DNA of 12,054 bases from an uncultured Allobaculum sp. (lineage in GTDB: Bacteria > Bacillota_I > Bacilli_A > Erysipelotrichales > Erysipelotrichaceae), in the NCBI GenBank assembly GCA_910577085.1, contig CAJTLE010000091.1, positions 1 to 12,054 of the forward strand, read 5' to 3'. Each line of letters begins with the position of its first letter. Positions within the stretch are counted from its first letter, which is position 1. Shown here one piece after another: positions 6,592 through 12,054 of the stretch. The position numbers were made by a program, and so were the translations under genes. Under the pieces are notes generated by a model that made no database searches, was not told the DNA's origin, and saw nothing but the letters and a program-made list of their open reading frames with translations.

Positions 6592-7860
6592 ATGGCTGAA
6601 CAGGAAGTTATGACTGAACAGGAAACTCTTGTAGAGAAGCATATTTTCAGAGAAAACCATCCACTTTATGCTGAACTGGACCATCTCACTTTCCTGAGCA
6701 AGAACCTTTATAATGCAACTCTTTATACCGTCAGGCAGCATTTCTTTTCTACCGGAAAATACCTTAGCTACCATAAAGTGAATAAGATTTTTACCCATTC
6801 TGATAATCCTGATTACAGAGCTTTGCCAGCGAAGGTGGCAAAGCATACCCAAATGCTGGTTGGAGATGCCATGAGCAGTTTTTTTGAAGTAAACAGACTG
6901 TTTAAAGCAGGCAGCCTGAAAGACAGGCCAAATCTGCCCAGGTATCTTGACTCAGTTAAAGGCCGGCAGGTGGTCCACTATGAAAAGGGAGCCATCTCCC
7001 GAAAAGAGCTTAAAAATGGAATTGTTCATCTTTCCGGAACAGGCATTCAGGTCAGAACAAAGGTTCCAGCCCATCTGGTGCAGTTTGCTCGGATTGTTCC
7101 GAAGAACAGATATATTACGGTCGAAGTCGGCTACAAAAGAGATCTTCCTGAATTAAGAGAATCGGGTGGAAGATATGCGGCTGTTGACCTGGGGCTCAAT
7201 AACCTGATGATGGTCTCTTCCAATGTAATGGATCCGTTCATTATTGATGGCAGAAAGGTCAAGCATATCAATAACAGGTATAACCGGGAAATTTCGAAAA
7301 GACAGATGCAGCTGGCTCATTATAATGGGAAGAAAACGAGCAGAAGAGTCAAGGAAATCACTCTTCGACGAAATAACAGAGTCTCAGACTTTATGCACAA
7401 GGGTTCATCCATGCTTGTGAATCATTTAGTTTCCAACAGTATCGACACGCTTGTGATCGGATACAACCAGAGCTGGAAACAAGACGTAAACATGGGAAAA
7501 GCCGGCAACCAGAGATTCGTGCAGGTTCCCTTTGGGCAGCTCATCTCAGATCTCAAATATAAATGCAGACAGCATGGCATCAGGGTTCTTGTTCATGAAG
7601 AGGCCTATACATCAAAATGCTCATTCTTTGATGACGAAAAGATTGAAAAGCATGAGGATGGTTATTACGGAAAGAGAGTAAAACGCGGGCTTTTCAAAAC
7701 TGGAGAAGGCAAATACGTCAACGCCGACCTTAATGGCAGTCTTAACATCATGAAAAAGACGCTGACGGAGGTTGGAGAATGGACCAGCAGTCTGTGGTGG
7801 CAGTGCGTATTAAAAAACGCCAGACCTGCTGTCGTCCGTTACAAAGTAGCCTTATCTTAA
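6592..7860 (+). CDS. tnpB: TnpB, RNA-guided nuclease of the IS607 element
   Basis: A 422-residue TnpB, the Cas12 ancestor family that uses a transposon-encoded guide RNA to cut DNA next to a short adjacent motif. The RuvC-like site appears intact: AAVDLGLNNL with Asp199, VHEEAYTSK with Glu337, and NADLNGSLNI with Asp379. The region between the last two motifs, normally a four-cysteine zinc ribbon, has only Cys343 and instead reads KRVKRGLF before NADLNG; I recall this as a recurring TnpB subgroup rather than damage. ATG 6592 follows AAAGGAGG at ideal spacing; the ATG at 6562 has no such site. The protein would cut donor sites lacking the IS and so favour its retention. Its RNA is expected from the downstream region. 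Confidence 0.92.
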   Translation: MAEQEVMTEQETLVEKHIFRENHPLYAELDHLTFLSKNLYNATLYTVRQHFFSTGKYLSYHKVNKIFTHSDNPDYRALPAKVAKHTQMLVGDAMSSFFEVNRLFKAGSLKDRPNLPRYLDSVKGRQVVHYEKGAISRKELKNGIVHLSGTGIQVRTKVPAHLVQFARIVPKNRYITVEVGYKRDLPELRESGGRYAAVDLGLNNLMMVSSNVMDPFIIDGRKVKHINNRYNREISKRQMQLAHYNGKKTSRRVKEITLRRNNRVSDFMHKGSSMLVNHLVSNSIDTLVIGYNQSWKQDVNMGKAGNQRFVQVPFGQLISDLKYKCRQHGIRVLVHEEAYTSKCSFFDDEKIEKHEDGYYGKRVKRGLFKTGEGKYVNADLNGSLNIMKKTLTEVGEWTSSLWWQCVLKNARPAVVRYKVALS

Positions 7861-8007
7861 TTTAAAACGCATAGGTGACACAGCTTCACCCTGCAGCCAG
7901 CAGGACCCGTAGCTGATAAGCCGAAAGAAGGGCTTGCAGTAGCCCTTGTAGAAACTATACCTTCACCGGATATGGGAACATCTACATAAAGTAACTGGTT
8001 CAAAAAG
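7861..8007 (+). ncRNA. Candidate TnpB guide RNA scaffold (reRNA/omega-RNA)
   Basis: TnpB guide RNAs come from the 3' end of tnpB through the right end of the element, with the guide read from flanking DNA. This stretch is non-coding and rich in pairing: GGTGA (7874-7878) with TCACC (7886-7890), CCTGC (7890-7894) with GCAGG (7900-7904), AAGGGCT (7928-7934) with AGCCCTT (7941-7947), and TGTAGA (7947-7952) with TCTACA (7981-7986). It then reads GGTTCAAAAAG (7998-8008). The role follows from family knowledge and position. The 5' end probably lies inside tnpB and the 3' boundary is uncertain, because a terminator-like hairpin precedes the host junction. Confidence 0.6.
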
Positions 8008-8008
8008 T

Positions 8009-8055
8009 CTTCAGTCGGGTCTCACAAGCCTGATTGAAGGTTTTGCGGGCTTTTT
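8009..8055 (+). terminator. Right-end hairpins of the IS with intrinsic-terminator form
   Basis: Two overlapping, mutually exclusive stems can form. One pairs CTTCAGTCGGG (8009-8019) with CCTGATTGAAG (8029-8039), 11 pairs with two G-T wobbles. The other pairs AAGCCTG (8026-8032) with CGGGCTT (8046-8052) and runs into T residues ending at 8055, a terminator shape. The stretch lies between the likely guide-RNA scaffold and the resumed efflux coding sequence, so it is inside the insertion. Confidence 0.6.
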
Positions 8056-8063
8056 ACTAACTG

Positions 8064-8651
8064 TATATGACGGCCATCAATACCTACATTCCACAGGCTC
8101 TGCAGAAACTGATGGGTCAGTCGGCCGCAATTTCCGGAACTGTTCAGATTCCAAGAACCATCGTCTCGATTATCCTTCCTGGAATTGCCGGTGCCTGGGT
8201 TGCAAAATCGACCAATAACTTCTGGAAAGCTTTGGCAGCTGCAGCCGTTGTACTGATTATTTCCTGCTCCCTGCTGGTTTTCATCGGCCCGAACATGCCA
8301 CTCTGGTTTGTCATTACCATGATTGCAATTACTGGTGCTGCGGACTCTTTCCGTACCGTCTCCACGGTTCCAGCCGCTCAGTCTTTATTAAAGATGCAGG
8401 ACATGGGAATTGGTACCTCCATGGTTGGTTTTATCGTTTCCTTATCCGGTGTTCTGGCTTCTGCTTTATACTCCATCGCGTATAACACGCTGGTTCAGGC
8501 AACTCCTGGTCAGCGTGGACTGATCGAGGGTATCGACACGGTTCTGCTGATCTCGGCAGCAGCGGCTTTAATCGCTCTGCTGCTGGATGTTCTGGTCTTC
8601 CGGGTTATTTATCCAAAAGCCCTGGCCAAAGCAAAAGCAGAAAATAAATAG
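8064..8651 (+). pseudogene. DHA2/EmrB-like MFS efflux gene, 3' part after the IS
   Basis: This is the continuation of the split efflux gene. The frame reads YMTAINTYIPQALQKLMGQS and includes several membrane helices (SIILPGIAGAW, FWKALAAAAVVLIISCSLLV, LWFVITMIAITGA, the helix around GVLASALYSIAY, and LLISAAAALIALLLDVLVF), ending in a lysine-rich tail (KALAKAKAENK). This matches the last five or six segments of a 14-TM antiporter. ATG 8067 has no ribosome site and no natural N-terminus, so it is very unlikely to be a gene of its own. It restores the expected length when joined to the 5' part. Apart from the missing N-terminus I see no damage in this half. Confidence 0.87.
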
Positions 8652-8680
8652 GTCTTATTCCCTTAAAAACGACACACGAA

Positions 8681-8713
8681 GAAACGCTCCAGAACAAGCA
8701 AAGAAGCGTTTCT
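8681..8713 (+). repeat. Hairpin downstream of the efflux gene
   Basis: GAAACGCT (8681-8688) pairs with AGCGTTTC (8705-8712), extendable by one A-T pair, around a 16-base loop. It lies between the efflux stop codon and the strong terminator that follows, and may stabilise the transcript 3' end or assist termination. Confidence 0.5.
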
Positions 8714-8723
8714 CTCTTCCTTG

Positions 8724-8757
8724 AAAAGTCAGGTCTGTTGCAGACCTGACTTTTTTT
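8724..8757 (+). terminator. Strong intrinsic terminator of the efflux gene
   Basis: AAAAGTCAGGTCTG (8724-8737) pairs perfectly with CAGACCTGACTTTT (8741-8754) around a TTG loop, with T residues through 8757. The A and T flanks make it potentially bidirectional. It would originally have ended the uninterrupted efflux transcript. Confidence 0.92.
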
Positions 8758-8914
8758 GAGGACTGAAGGGAACGAAAACAACGGGCAGAAATAAACAGGT
8801 AGAAATATTTGTTGAACAACGGATAGAAAAGAGCGAAATCCAGGATGGTTTTGAAGAATCGATGAAGAAAAAAGGTCCAGTCCAATCGCTGAAGAAAGCT
8901 GTGAAGAAAGCTAG
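8758..8914. other. A/G-rich non-coding stretch leading into the repeat array
   Basis: No convincing gene. The strand is purine-rich with recurrent GAAGAA words, for example two 12-bp units, gaagaaagctgt (8891-8902) and gaagaaagctag (8903-8914), immediately before the 16-bp array. These look like degenerate relatives of the array unit. A minus-strand open frame (8924-8655) crosses it but starts inside the repeat without a ribosome site and runs through the terminator. Confidence 0.5.
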
Positions 8915-9093
8915 GAAGAATCATGGGATAGAAGAATCATGGGATAGAAGAATCATGGAATAGAAGAATCATGGAATAGAAGAATCATGGAATAGAAGAA
9001 TCATGGAATAGAAGAATCATGGAATAGAAGAATCATGGAATAGAAGAATCGTGGAATAGAAGAATCGTGGAATAAGAGAAGCATCATGGAATA
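8915..9093. repeat. 16-bp tandem repeat array, ten full copies plus one degenerate
   Basis: The unit gaagaatcatggaata repeats head to tail from 8915 to 9074 with no spacers. Copies 1-2 read gggata at the end, 3-8 are identical, and 9-10 have gtgg instead of atgg. A degenerate eleventh copy (9078-9093) follows a 3-base insertion. The period is not a multiple of three and the units contain stop codons, so it is not coding. Ordered variants at the two ends fit expansion by slippage from the middle. Confidence 0.93.
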
Positions 9094-10149
9094 AGAAATG
9101 AAAAGAGGGGCTGCACTGGGCACGGGCTCGGCCTGGGCAGCGGTATAGGCGCAAGCATGGAGAAGGAATACCCAGACAGGAAAAACCAGGTTCTCTGGCA
9201 GTTTTGCGTGGTCAGAAAAGGGAATAGAGCCGGCCAGCCAGGACTTTCTGAAAGCAAAACAGCCTCTCAGAATATGTGAATGGGAAGGGAGTTTATGGGA
9301 TCGAACAAAAAGAATACTGCGAAATCGAAAAAAGTGCGATAGTTAAGCCCGTAGAACCCATTTTGATCTGTTATGAAAATGTTTCAGAAAGCGCTATATC
9401 ATACTTTTTCCGAAAAACATTCTAAACAAACTCATAAGCTCACGTGAACGACAAGTAAAGGAAAAATGAGATTCTATGCACCGGATGGGCCGCTTTTTTA
9501 TACTGAAATGCATAATTTACCTTGCATTGAGCCTCACGAACGACAAAAATAGAAACAGATGAATTTTCGAACTTATCCGATAGCAGAGTAATCCTGCTTA
9601 GATGAGTGTGATATTTTAATGTGGTTTGAATTTATTCTGATACGTGTTGGAATCGTGTCATTTTAGCTGGAATGGCAGGCTCAGCATTCTTTGACTGACT
9701 ATACAAAGCTTCAGACTGAAAGGTCAGAAAAATTCTAATTTCTTCCTTTTCCCGGGCCATGACCAGTCGAGAAATTTTCAGCAGCCTGTCAGTTTCTGAA
9801 CTCGGGCGGTCATAGTGGAAAAGTCATCTTCTGAAACCATTGAATTGTTTCCGCCTGCTTTGATTTGCAGGCTTATAGATACCTGTCTTCTTTTTTTCGA
9901 TTCTGTTTTTAAATCTTTGATTGTTAGAACTCTGAAACGGCAAGAAGCCGACAGGAAAAATCTGCATCCTATTCCCCTGCTTTTGAATGCAGTTGCTATC
10001 GAAAGTCCTGGTAGTATCGGTATTTGCATACCCCTAAGCAATGTCCTTTGGGACATCCAACCAACGCAGTTCCTGAAGTTTTTTAGCCAGGATGCGTAAT
10101 CTTCCCGCCCAGAATGGTCTGGTGCCTGGAAAAAGAACAGGAGAGAGAT
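9094..10149. other. Long stretch without a convincing gene
   Basis: About 1 kb with frequent stops in all frames. It holds a possible 28-residue mini-ORF (9466-9552), a near-repeat of ctcacg..aacgacaa at 9439-9454 and 9533-9546, a 6-bp perfect hairpin ATGTCC-TTTG-GGACAT (10041-10056), and the leader of the CAP gene. Two overlapping open frames at about 9778-10099, one per strand, look like chance or decayed sequence. I see no RNA gene. The size and lack of coding suggest an eroded region. Confidence 0.5.
9466..9552 (+). CDS. Possible 28-residue mini-ORF
   Basis: ATG 9466 follows AAAGG with a short spacer and opens 28 codons ending TAG 9550-9552: MRFYAPDGPLFYTEMHNLPC then IEPHERQK. It has no signal sequence or membrane segment, and I do not recognise it. 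It lies alone in a gene-poor stretch between two copies of a ctcacg..aacgacaa near-repeat. It may be a remnant of a larger protein or chance. Confidence 0.18.
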   Translation: MRFYAPDGPLFYTEMHNLPCIEPHERQK

Positions 10150-11385
10150 ATGAGACTAAAATCGTCAAAAGCTGCTGCGGCGCTTCTGAGCGCGGCGCTG
10201 GCCGCCGGCTCATTGCCAGTGATGGCATCCAATGAAGAAACCAGCACCCCATACGTTGAAGCCTATACGATCGAAGATGGCGACCAGTATTCGTACACGC
10301 AGGAAAGCGTTTATGCCTATCCAACACCCGAAGAAGTTGCTGCCCTGACTGCTCCTTATCGGAATAACCTCACCGGAAACGGAGTCATCGGATTCTTCCT
10401 TTCCTCTGGAGATGATATGGCGGCAGCTATTGTTGCCCGCGGGGTCAATGATGGAATCGTCAATCTGTACGATCCAAACGATTGCGCGACGCTCCAGCAT
10501 ATGAAGGATTCTATTTTCTACTTACGCACAGCCAATGAACTGCGTGCCCGTCATGGGGCCAGTCAGTTAAGTGTTGACCCGGTTTTAATGGCCATTGCCA
10601 TGGTGCAGGGCGATGCATCTAAAAACGCTCTGGTTCATTCTGAACTGTACCCGGTTTCTGAAAACCTGGCCGTTGGCGGCCAGATTGGTGTGGGTATGGG
10701 GGTTACCGATTATGGAAACCCATTTGACCTCTGGTATACGGCTGAATCGATGCGTGACTATAACAACGGTCACTTTCTGAATCTGATTCGTCCAACCTTT
10801 GTGACCACAGGCTTTGCGGTGGGAACAAACTGCACAATCTATCCATCCTCCAATACGATTTTCTCCCAGACGTTCAGCTATGGACCGATTGCGGGAACGA
10901 CCTACAGCGTCGGTGATTATGAAACTAAGCTGCATTCCTTTACGGATGCCGGCTTCATCGATCAGGAAAATGGCGAAACCTATCCAATGCACCGTCTGTA
11001 TAATCCAAATTCCGGTGAACATCTGTTCACGCAGGATTCCAATGAGAAAAACGTTCTGGCCTCGATTGGCTGGATTTATGAGGGGATCGGCTGGTTTGCT
11101 CCAAGAGAGGGCGGCGAGCCTGTGTATCGGGTCTACAATCCAAATTCTGGCGATCATCACTACACCATGGATCCAGAAGAGCGTATGGCTCTGATTGGCT
11201 ATGGCTGGACGGATGAGGGAATTGGCTGGTATTCCGATCCACTGCAGCGCGTTCCACTGCTGCGTCAGTTCAACCCAAATGCGATCACTGGCACGCACAA
11301 CTACACCAAAGACGAAACCGAAGCGGCCACTCTGGTCAGCTATGGCTGGATTGCCGAAGATATCGGCTGGTATGGTGTTCAGTAA
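10150..11385 (+). CDS. Secreted CAP/SCP-domain protein with three C-terminal aromatic-rich repeats
   Basis: A 411-residue exported protein. Residues 1-26 are a signal peptide (MRLKSSK, a hydrophobic core, likely cleavage after VMA). A CAP (SCP/PR1-like) domain spans about residues 112-245, with the usual cavity residues: His163 (VHSE), Glu171 (ENLA), Glu199 (WYTAES) and His208 (GHFLN). Three repeats follow (about 279-317, 324-361 and 368-408), each with a form of YNPNSGEHxFT and a GWxxEGIGWY ending. They resemble DUF5648-type repeats common on Gram-positive surface proteins and probably bind a surface ligand. There is no LPXTG motif or membrane anchor, so it is released or held through the repeats. 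ATG 10150 follows AGGAG with 6-base spacing; an ATG at 10114 would spoil the signal peptide. The substrate of the CAP domain is unknown. Confidence 0.88.
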   Translation: MRLKSSKAAAALLSAALAAGSLPVMASNEETSTPYVEAYTIEDGDQYSYTQESVYAYPTPEEVAALTAPYRNNLTGNGVIGFFLSSGDDMAAAIVARGVNDGIVNLYDPNDCATLQHMKDSIFYLRTANELRARHGASQLSVDPVLMAIAMVQGDASKNALVHSELYPVSENLAVGGQIGVGMGVTDYGNPFDLWYTAESMRDYNNGHFLNLIRPTFVTTGFAVGTNCTIYPSSNTIFSQTFSYGPIAGTTYSVGDYETKLHSFTDAGFIDQENGETYPMHRLYNPNSGEHLFTQDSNEKNVLASIGWIYEGIGWFAPREGGEPVYRVYNPNSGDHHYTMDPEERMALIGYGWTDEGIGWYSDPLQRVPLLRQFNPNAITGTHNYTKDETEAATLVSYGWIAEDIGWYGVQ

Positions 11386-11418
11386 TCATCAGTTTTAAAC
11401 CAATAGACGAGTGAAGAG

Positions 11419-11446
11419 AAAGAGGCAGGCTGACTGCTTCTTTTTT
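11419..11446 (+). terminator. Intrinsic terminator of the CAP-protein gene
   Basis: AAAGAGGCAG (11419-11428) pairs with CTGCTTCTTT (11434-11443) around GCTGA, with one G-T wobble, and runs into T residues to 11446. It lies 33 bases after the stop codon and makes the CAP gene a single-gene unit. Confidence 0.85.
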
Positions 11447-11576
11447 CGTTTCTGGATTTGTATCTTTGATTTTTTGCCTGGATATTTTTGGAACGGTCAG
11501 AAAGTGCGAAATGAACAGGACAATTTCATCCTCAGACATGAAGCTGAAGCTGACTGGAAACGAGAGAAATTGGACA

Positions 11577-11585
11577 TGGTATAAT
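11577..11585 (+). promoter_or_regulatory. Extended -10 promoter of the DinJ-like gene
   Basis: TGGTATAAT (11577-11585) is a perfect TATAAT with the TGN extension. No good -35 lies 16-18 bases upstream, as is common for extended -10 promoters. A start near 11592 would leave a short leader before ATG 11610. Confidence 0.6.
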
Positions 11586-11609
11586 CTCGAATGAATGGAG
11601 GATCGTACG

Positions 11610-11888
11610 ATGGCTCAGACAAACGTTAGCTTTGAAATGAACGAAAAACTTCGCGATCAGATGGAAGAAATCTGCGATGAATTAGGCATGGATCTGGAAG
11701 ATGCATTTAAACTGTTTGCCAAGAAAATGGTCAACGAGCAGCAGATTCCTTTTGAAGTAACCGTGAACGACATCCCCAATGATGATGCAGACGAAAAAGT
11801 TGTCCGCTTTGTCAAAATCAGTGCAGTCGTTGCAGCGGTTGCCGCAGCAGTTTCTTTAGTGATTCATCTTTTCCGCAAACTTCGTTAG
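11610..11888 (+). CDS. RelB/DinJ-family antitoxin-like protein with C-terminal membrane helix
   Basis: A 92-residue protein. Residues 1-50 match RelB/DinJ antitoxins: TNVSFEMNEKLRDQMEEICD, ELGMDLEDAFKLFAKKMV, then EQQIPFEV, a ribbon-helix-helix dimer that normally binds DNA. In place of the usual toxin-binding tail there is an acidic linker (NDIPNDDADE, 53-62) and a hydrophobic helix (about 67-87) ending in basic HLFRKLR. This predicts a tail-anchored protein with the ribbon-helix-helix in the cytoplasm. ATG 11610 is placed by GGAGG seven bases upstream. No RelE/YafQ toxin gene follows in the remaining 166 bases, nor precedes it. It may be an orphan regulator that has lost antitoxin function; its role is unknown. 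Confidence 0.8.
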   Translation: MAQTNVSFEMNEKLRDQMEEICDELGMDLEDAFKLFAKKMVNEQQIPFEVTVNDIPNDDADEKVVRFVKISAVVAAVAAAVSLVIHLFRKLR

Positions 11889-11898
11889 TTCGAAAAGA

Positions 11899-11917
11899 AG
11901 ATTTGCCAGGCAAATCT
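11899..11917. repeat. Perfect 9-bp palindrome after the DinJ-like gene
   Basis: AGATTTGCC (11899-11907) and GGCAAATCT (11909-11917) flank a single A. No T-tract follows on the plus strand; on the minus strand the stem is followed by TCTTTTCG. It could be a protein-binding site or a weak terminator for leftward transcription. Confidence 0.6.
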
Positions 11918-11956
11918 GAGAAAATTACAATTCAACCAAAATTCCCATAGATCGGG

Positions 11957-12003
11957 CTCTGCCACTCCCCATGTAACTGGGGGTGCTGAGAATTATTATT
12001 TTT
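11957..12003 (+). terminator. Imperfect hairpin with T-run, possible terminator or IS end
   Basis: CACTCCC (11963-11969) pairs with GGGGGTG (11979-11985), with an outer CTC/GAG pairing, and the AT-rich tail ends in five T residues (11999-12003). It could end the DinJ-like transcript. Subterminal hairpins of IS200-type elements look similar, but no transposase is visible before the window ends. Confidence 0.4.
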
Positions 12004-12054
12004 CCGTCGGACATTCTATATACTGAATTTAGCGGAAGAGATCGACTCCTTTTT

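Larger units (their letters stand above)
5759..8063 (+). mobile_element. IS607-type insertion sequence (serine recombinase + TnpB), ends approximate
   Basis: About 2.3 kb of sequence interrupts the efflux gene and carries an IS607-type serine recombinase, then tnpB, then a structured 3' region. The ends come from the host frame: coding is sensible up to about 5752-5761 and resumes at about 8061-8066 (TAA at 8058 blocks earlier). A shared TGT (5757-5759 and 8062-8064) gives an in-frame join, GTT GTG TAT ATG. IS607 elements recombine at short matching cores without long target duplications, which fits. No long terminal repeats are visible; the left flank has GAATCAGATTC (5762-5772), and the complement of the right end shares AATCAG. 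An AT-rich palindrome follows at 5784-5802. The exact crossover is uncertain by several bases. Confidence 0.8.

Noticed and set aside
8067..8651. Independent short membrane protein starting at ATG 8067
   Set aside because: There is no ribosome site, the start lies mid-domain, and the sequence completes the interrupted efflux gene at normal family length.
8655..8924. Minus-strand open frame of 89 codons
   Set aside because: It begins inside the tandem repeat without a ribosome site, crosses the strong terminator at 8724-8757, and has no recognisable domain.
8915..9093. CRISPR array
   Set aside because: Repeats are 16 bp and directly abut with no unique spacers, and no cas gene is present, so this is a simple tandem repeat.
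9379..9402. Catabolite-control (cre-like) site around AGAAAGCGCTATAT
   Set aside because: It departs from the cre consensus at both ends and lies far from any gene it could control.
9778..10099. Overlapping open frames on both strands (92-94 codons)
   Set aside because: Neither has a good ribosome site or recognisable protein features, and the two overlap almost fully. They are best seen as chance or decayed sequence.
10585..11298. Minus-strand open frame of 237 codons
   Set aside because: It is antisense to the well-supported CAP gene, lacks a ribosome site and shows only repeat shadows of that gene.

Overview
This window most likely comes from a low-to-mid GC Gram-positive bacterium (Bacillota). 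The support is strong AGGAGG-type ribosome sites, many intrinsic terminators with long T-tracts, ISL3- and IS607-type insertion sequences, an Rgg/PlcR-like HTH-TPR regulator, and a secreted CAP protein with C-terminal 'YNPNSGEH' repeats. A gut Erysipelotrichia-like host is plausible, but that is inference only.

Layout. 1-124 is the C-terminal end of an ISL3-like transposase. 275-862 is a TetR-family repressor whose terminator overlaps its stop codon. 1013-1687 is an unrecognised multi-pass membrane protein; its promoter carries a TGTTCA/TGAACA palindrome array that could be the TetR operator. On the minus strand, reading leftwards, an XRE-type HTH + TPR regulator (4633-3278) is followed closely by an MFS transporter (3213-1927), and a terminator near 1785-1823 closes this unit. 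The leader of the HTH-TPR gene holds two tandem small ORFs, each with a ribosome site; the second consists of a 15-bp tandem repeat read as a five-residue repeat.

Divergent from that regulator is a DHA2/EmrB-like 14-TM drug-efflux gene that is broken twice. It has a one-base frameshift near 5031-5033, and it is split (4912 to about 5758, then about 8064-8651) by an IS607-type element. The element carries a serine recombinase with a MerR-like N-terminus (5869-6519), a TnpB nuclease with an apparently intact RuvC D-E-D triad but a reduced zinc ribbon (6592-7860), and a structured 3' region (7861-8060) expected to contain the TnpB guide RNA scaffold. The recombinase start region sits in a two-part inverted repeat that would fold in read-through transcripts.

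8760-10149 has no convincing gene. It contains a 16-bp tandem repeat array (8915-9093), a possible 28-residue mini-ORF and AT-rich sequence. 10150-11385 is a secreted CAP/SCP-domain protein with three aromatic-rich repeats. 11610-11888 is a RelB/DinJ-type antitoxin-like protein with an unusual C-terminal transmembrane helix and no toxin gene beside it. The last 160 bases hold two hairpins.

Overall this is an accessory region: several regulator/transporter pairs, two insertion sequences and one disrupted efflux pump. The points most worth a second look are the small-ORF leader of the HTH-TPR regulator, the insulating hairpin and right-end structure of the IS607 element, and the membrane-tethered DinJ-like protein.
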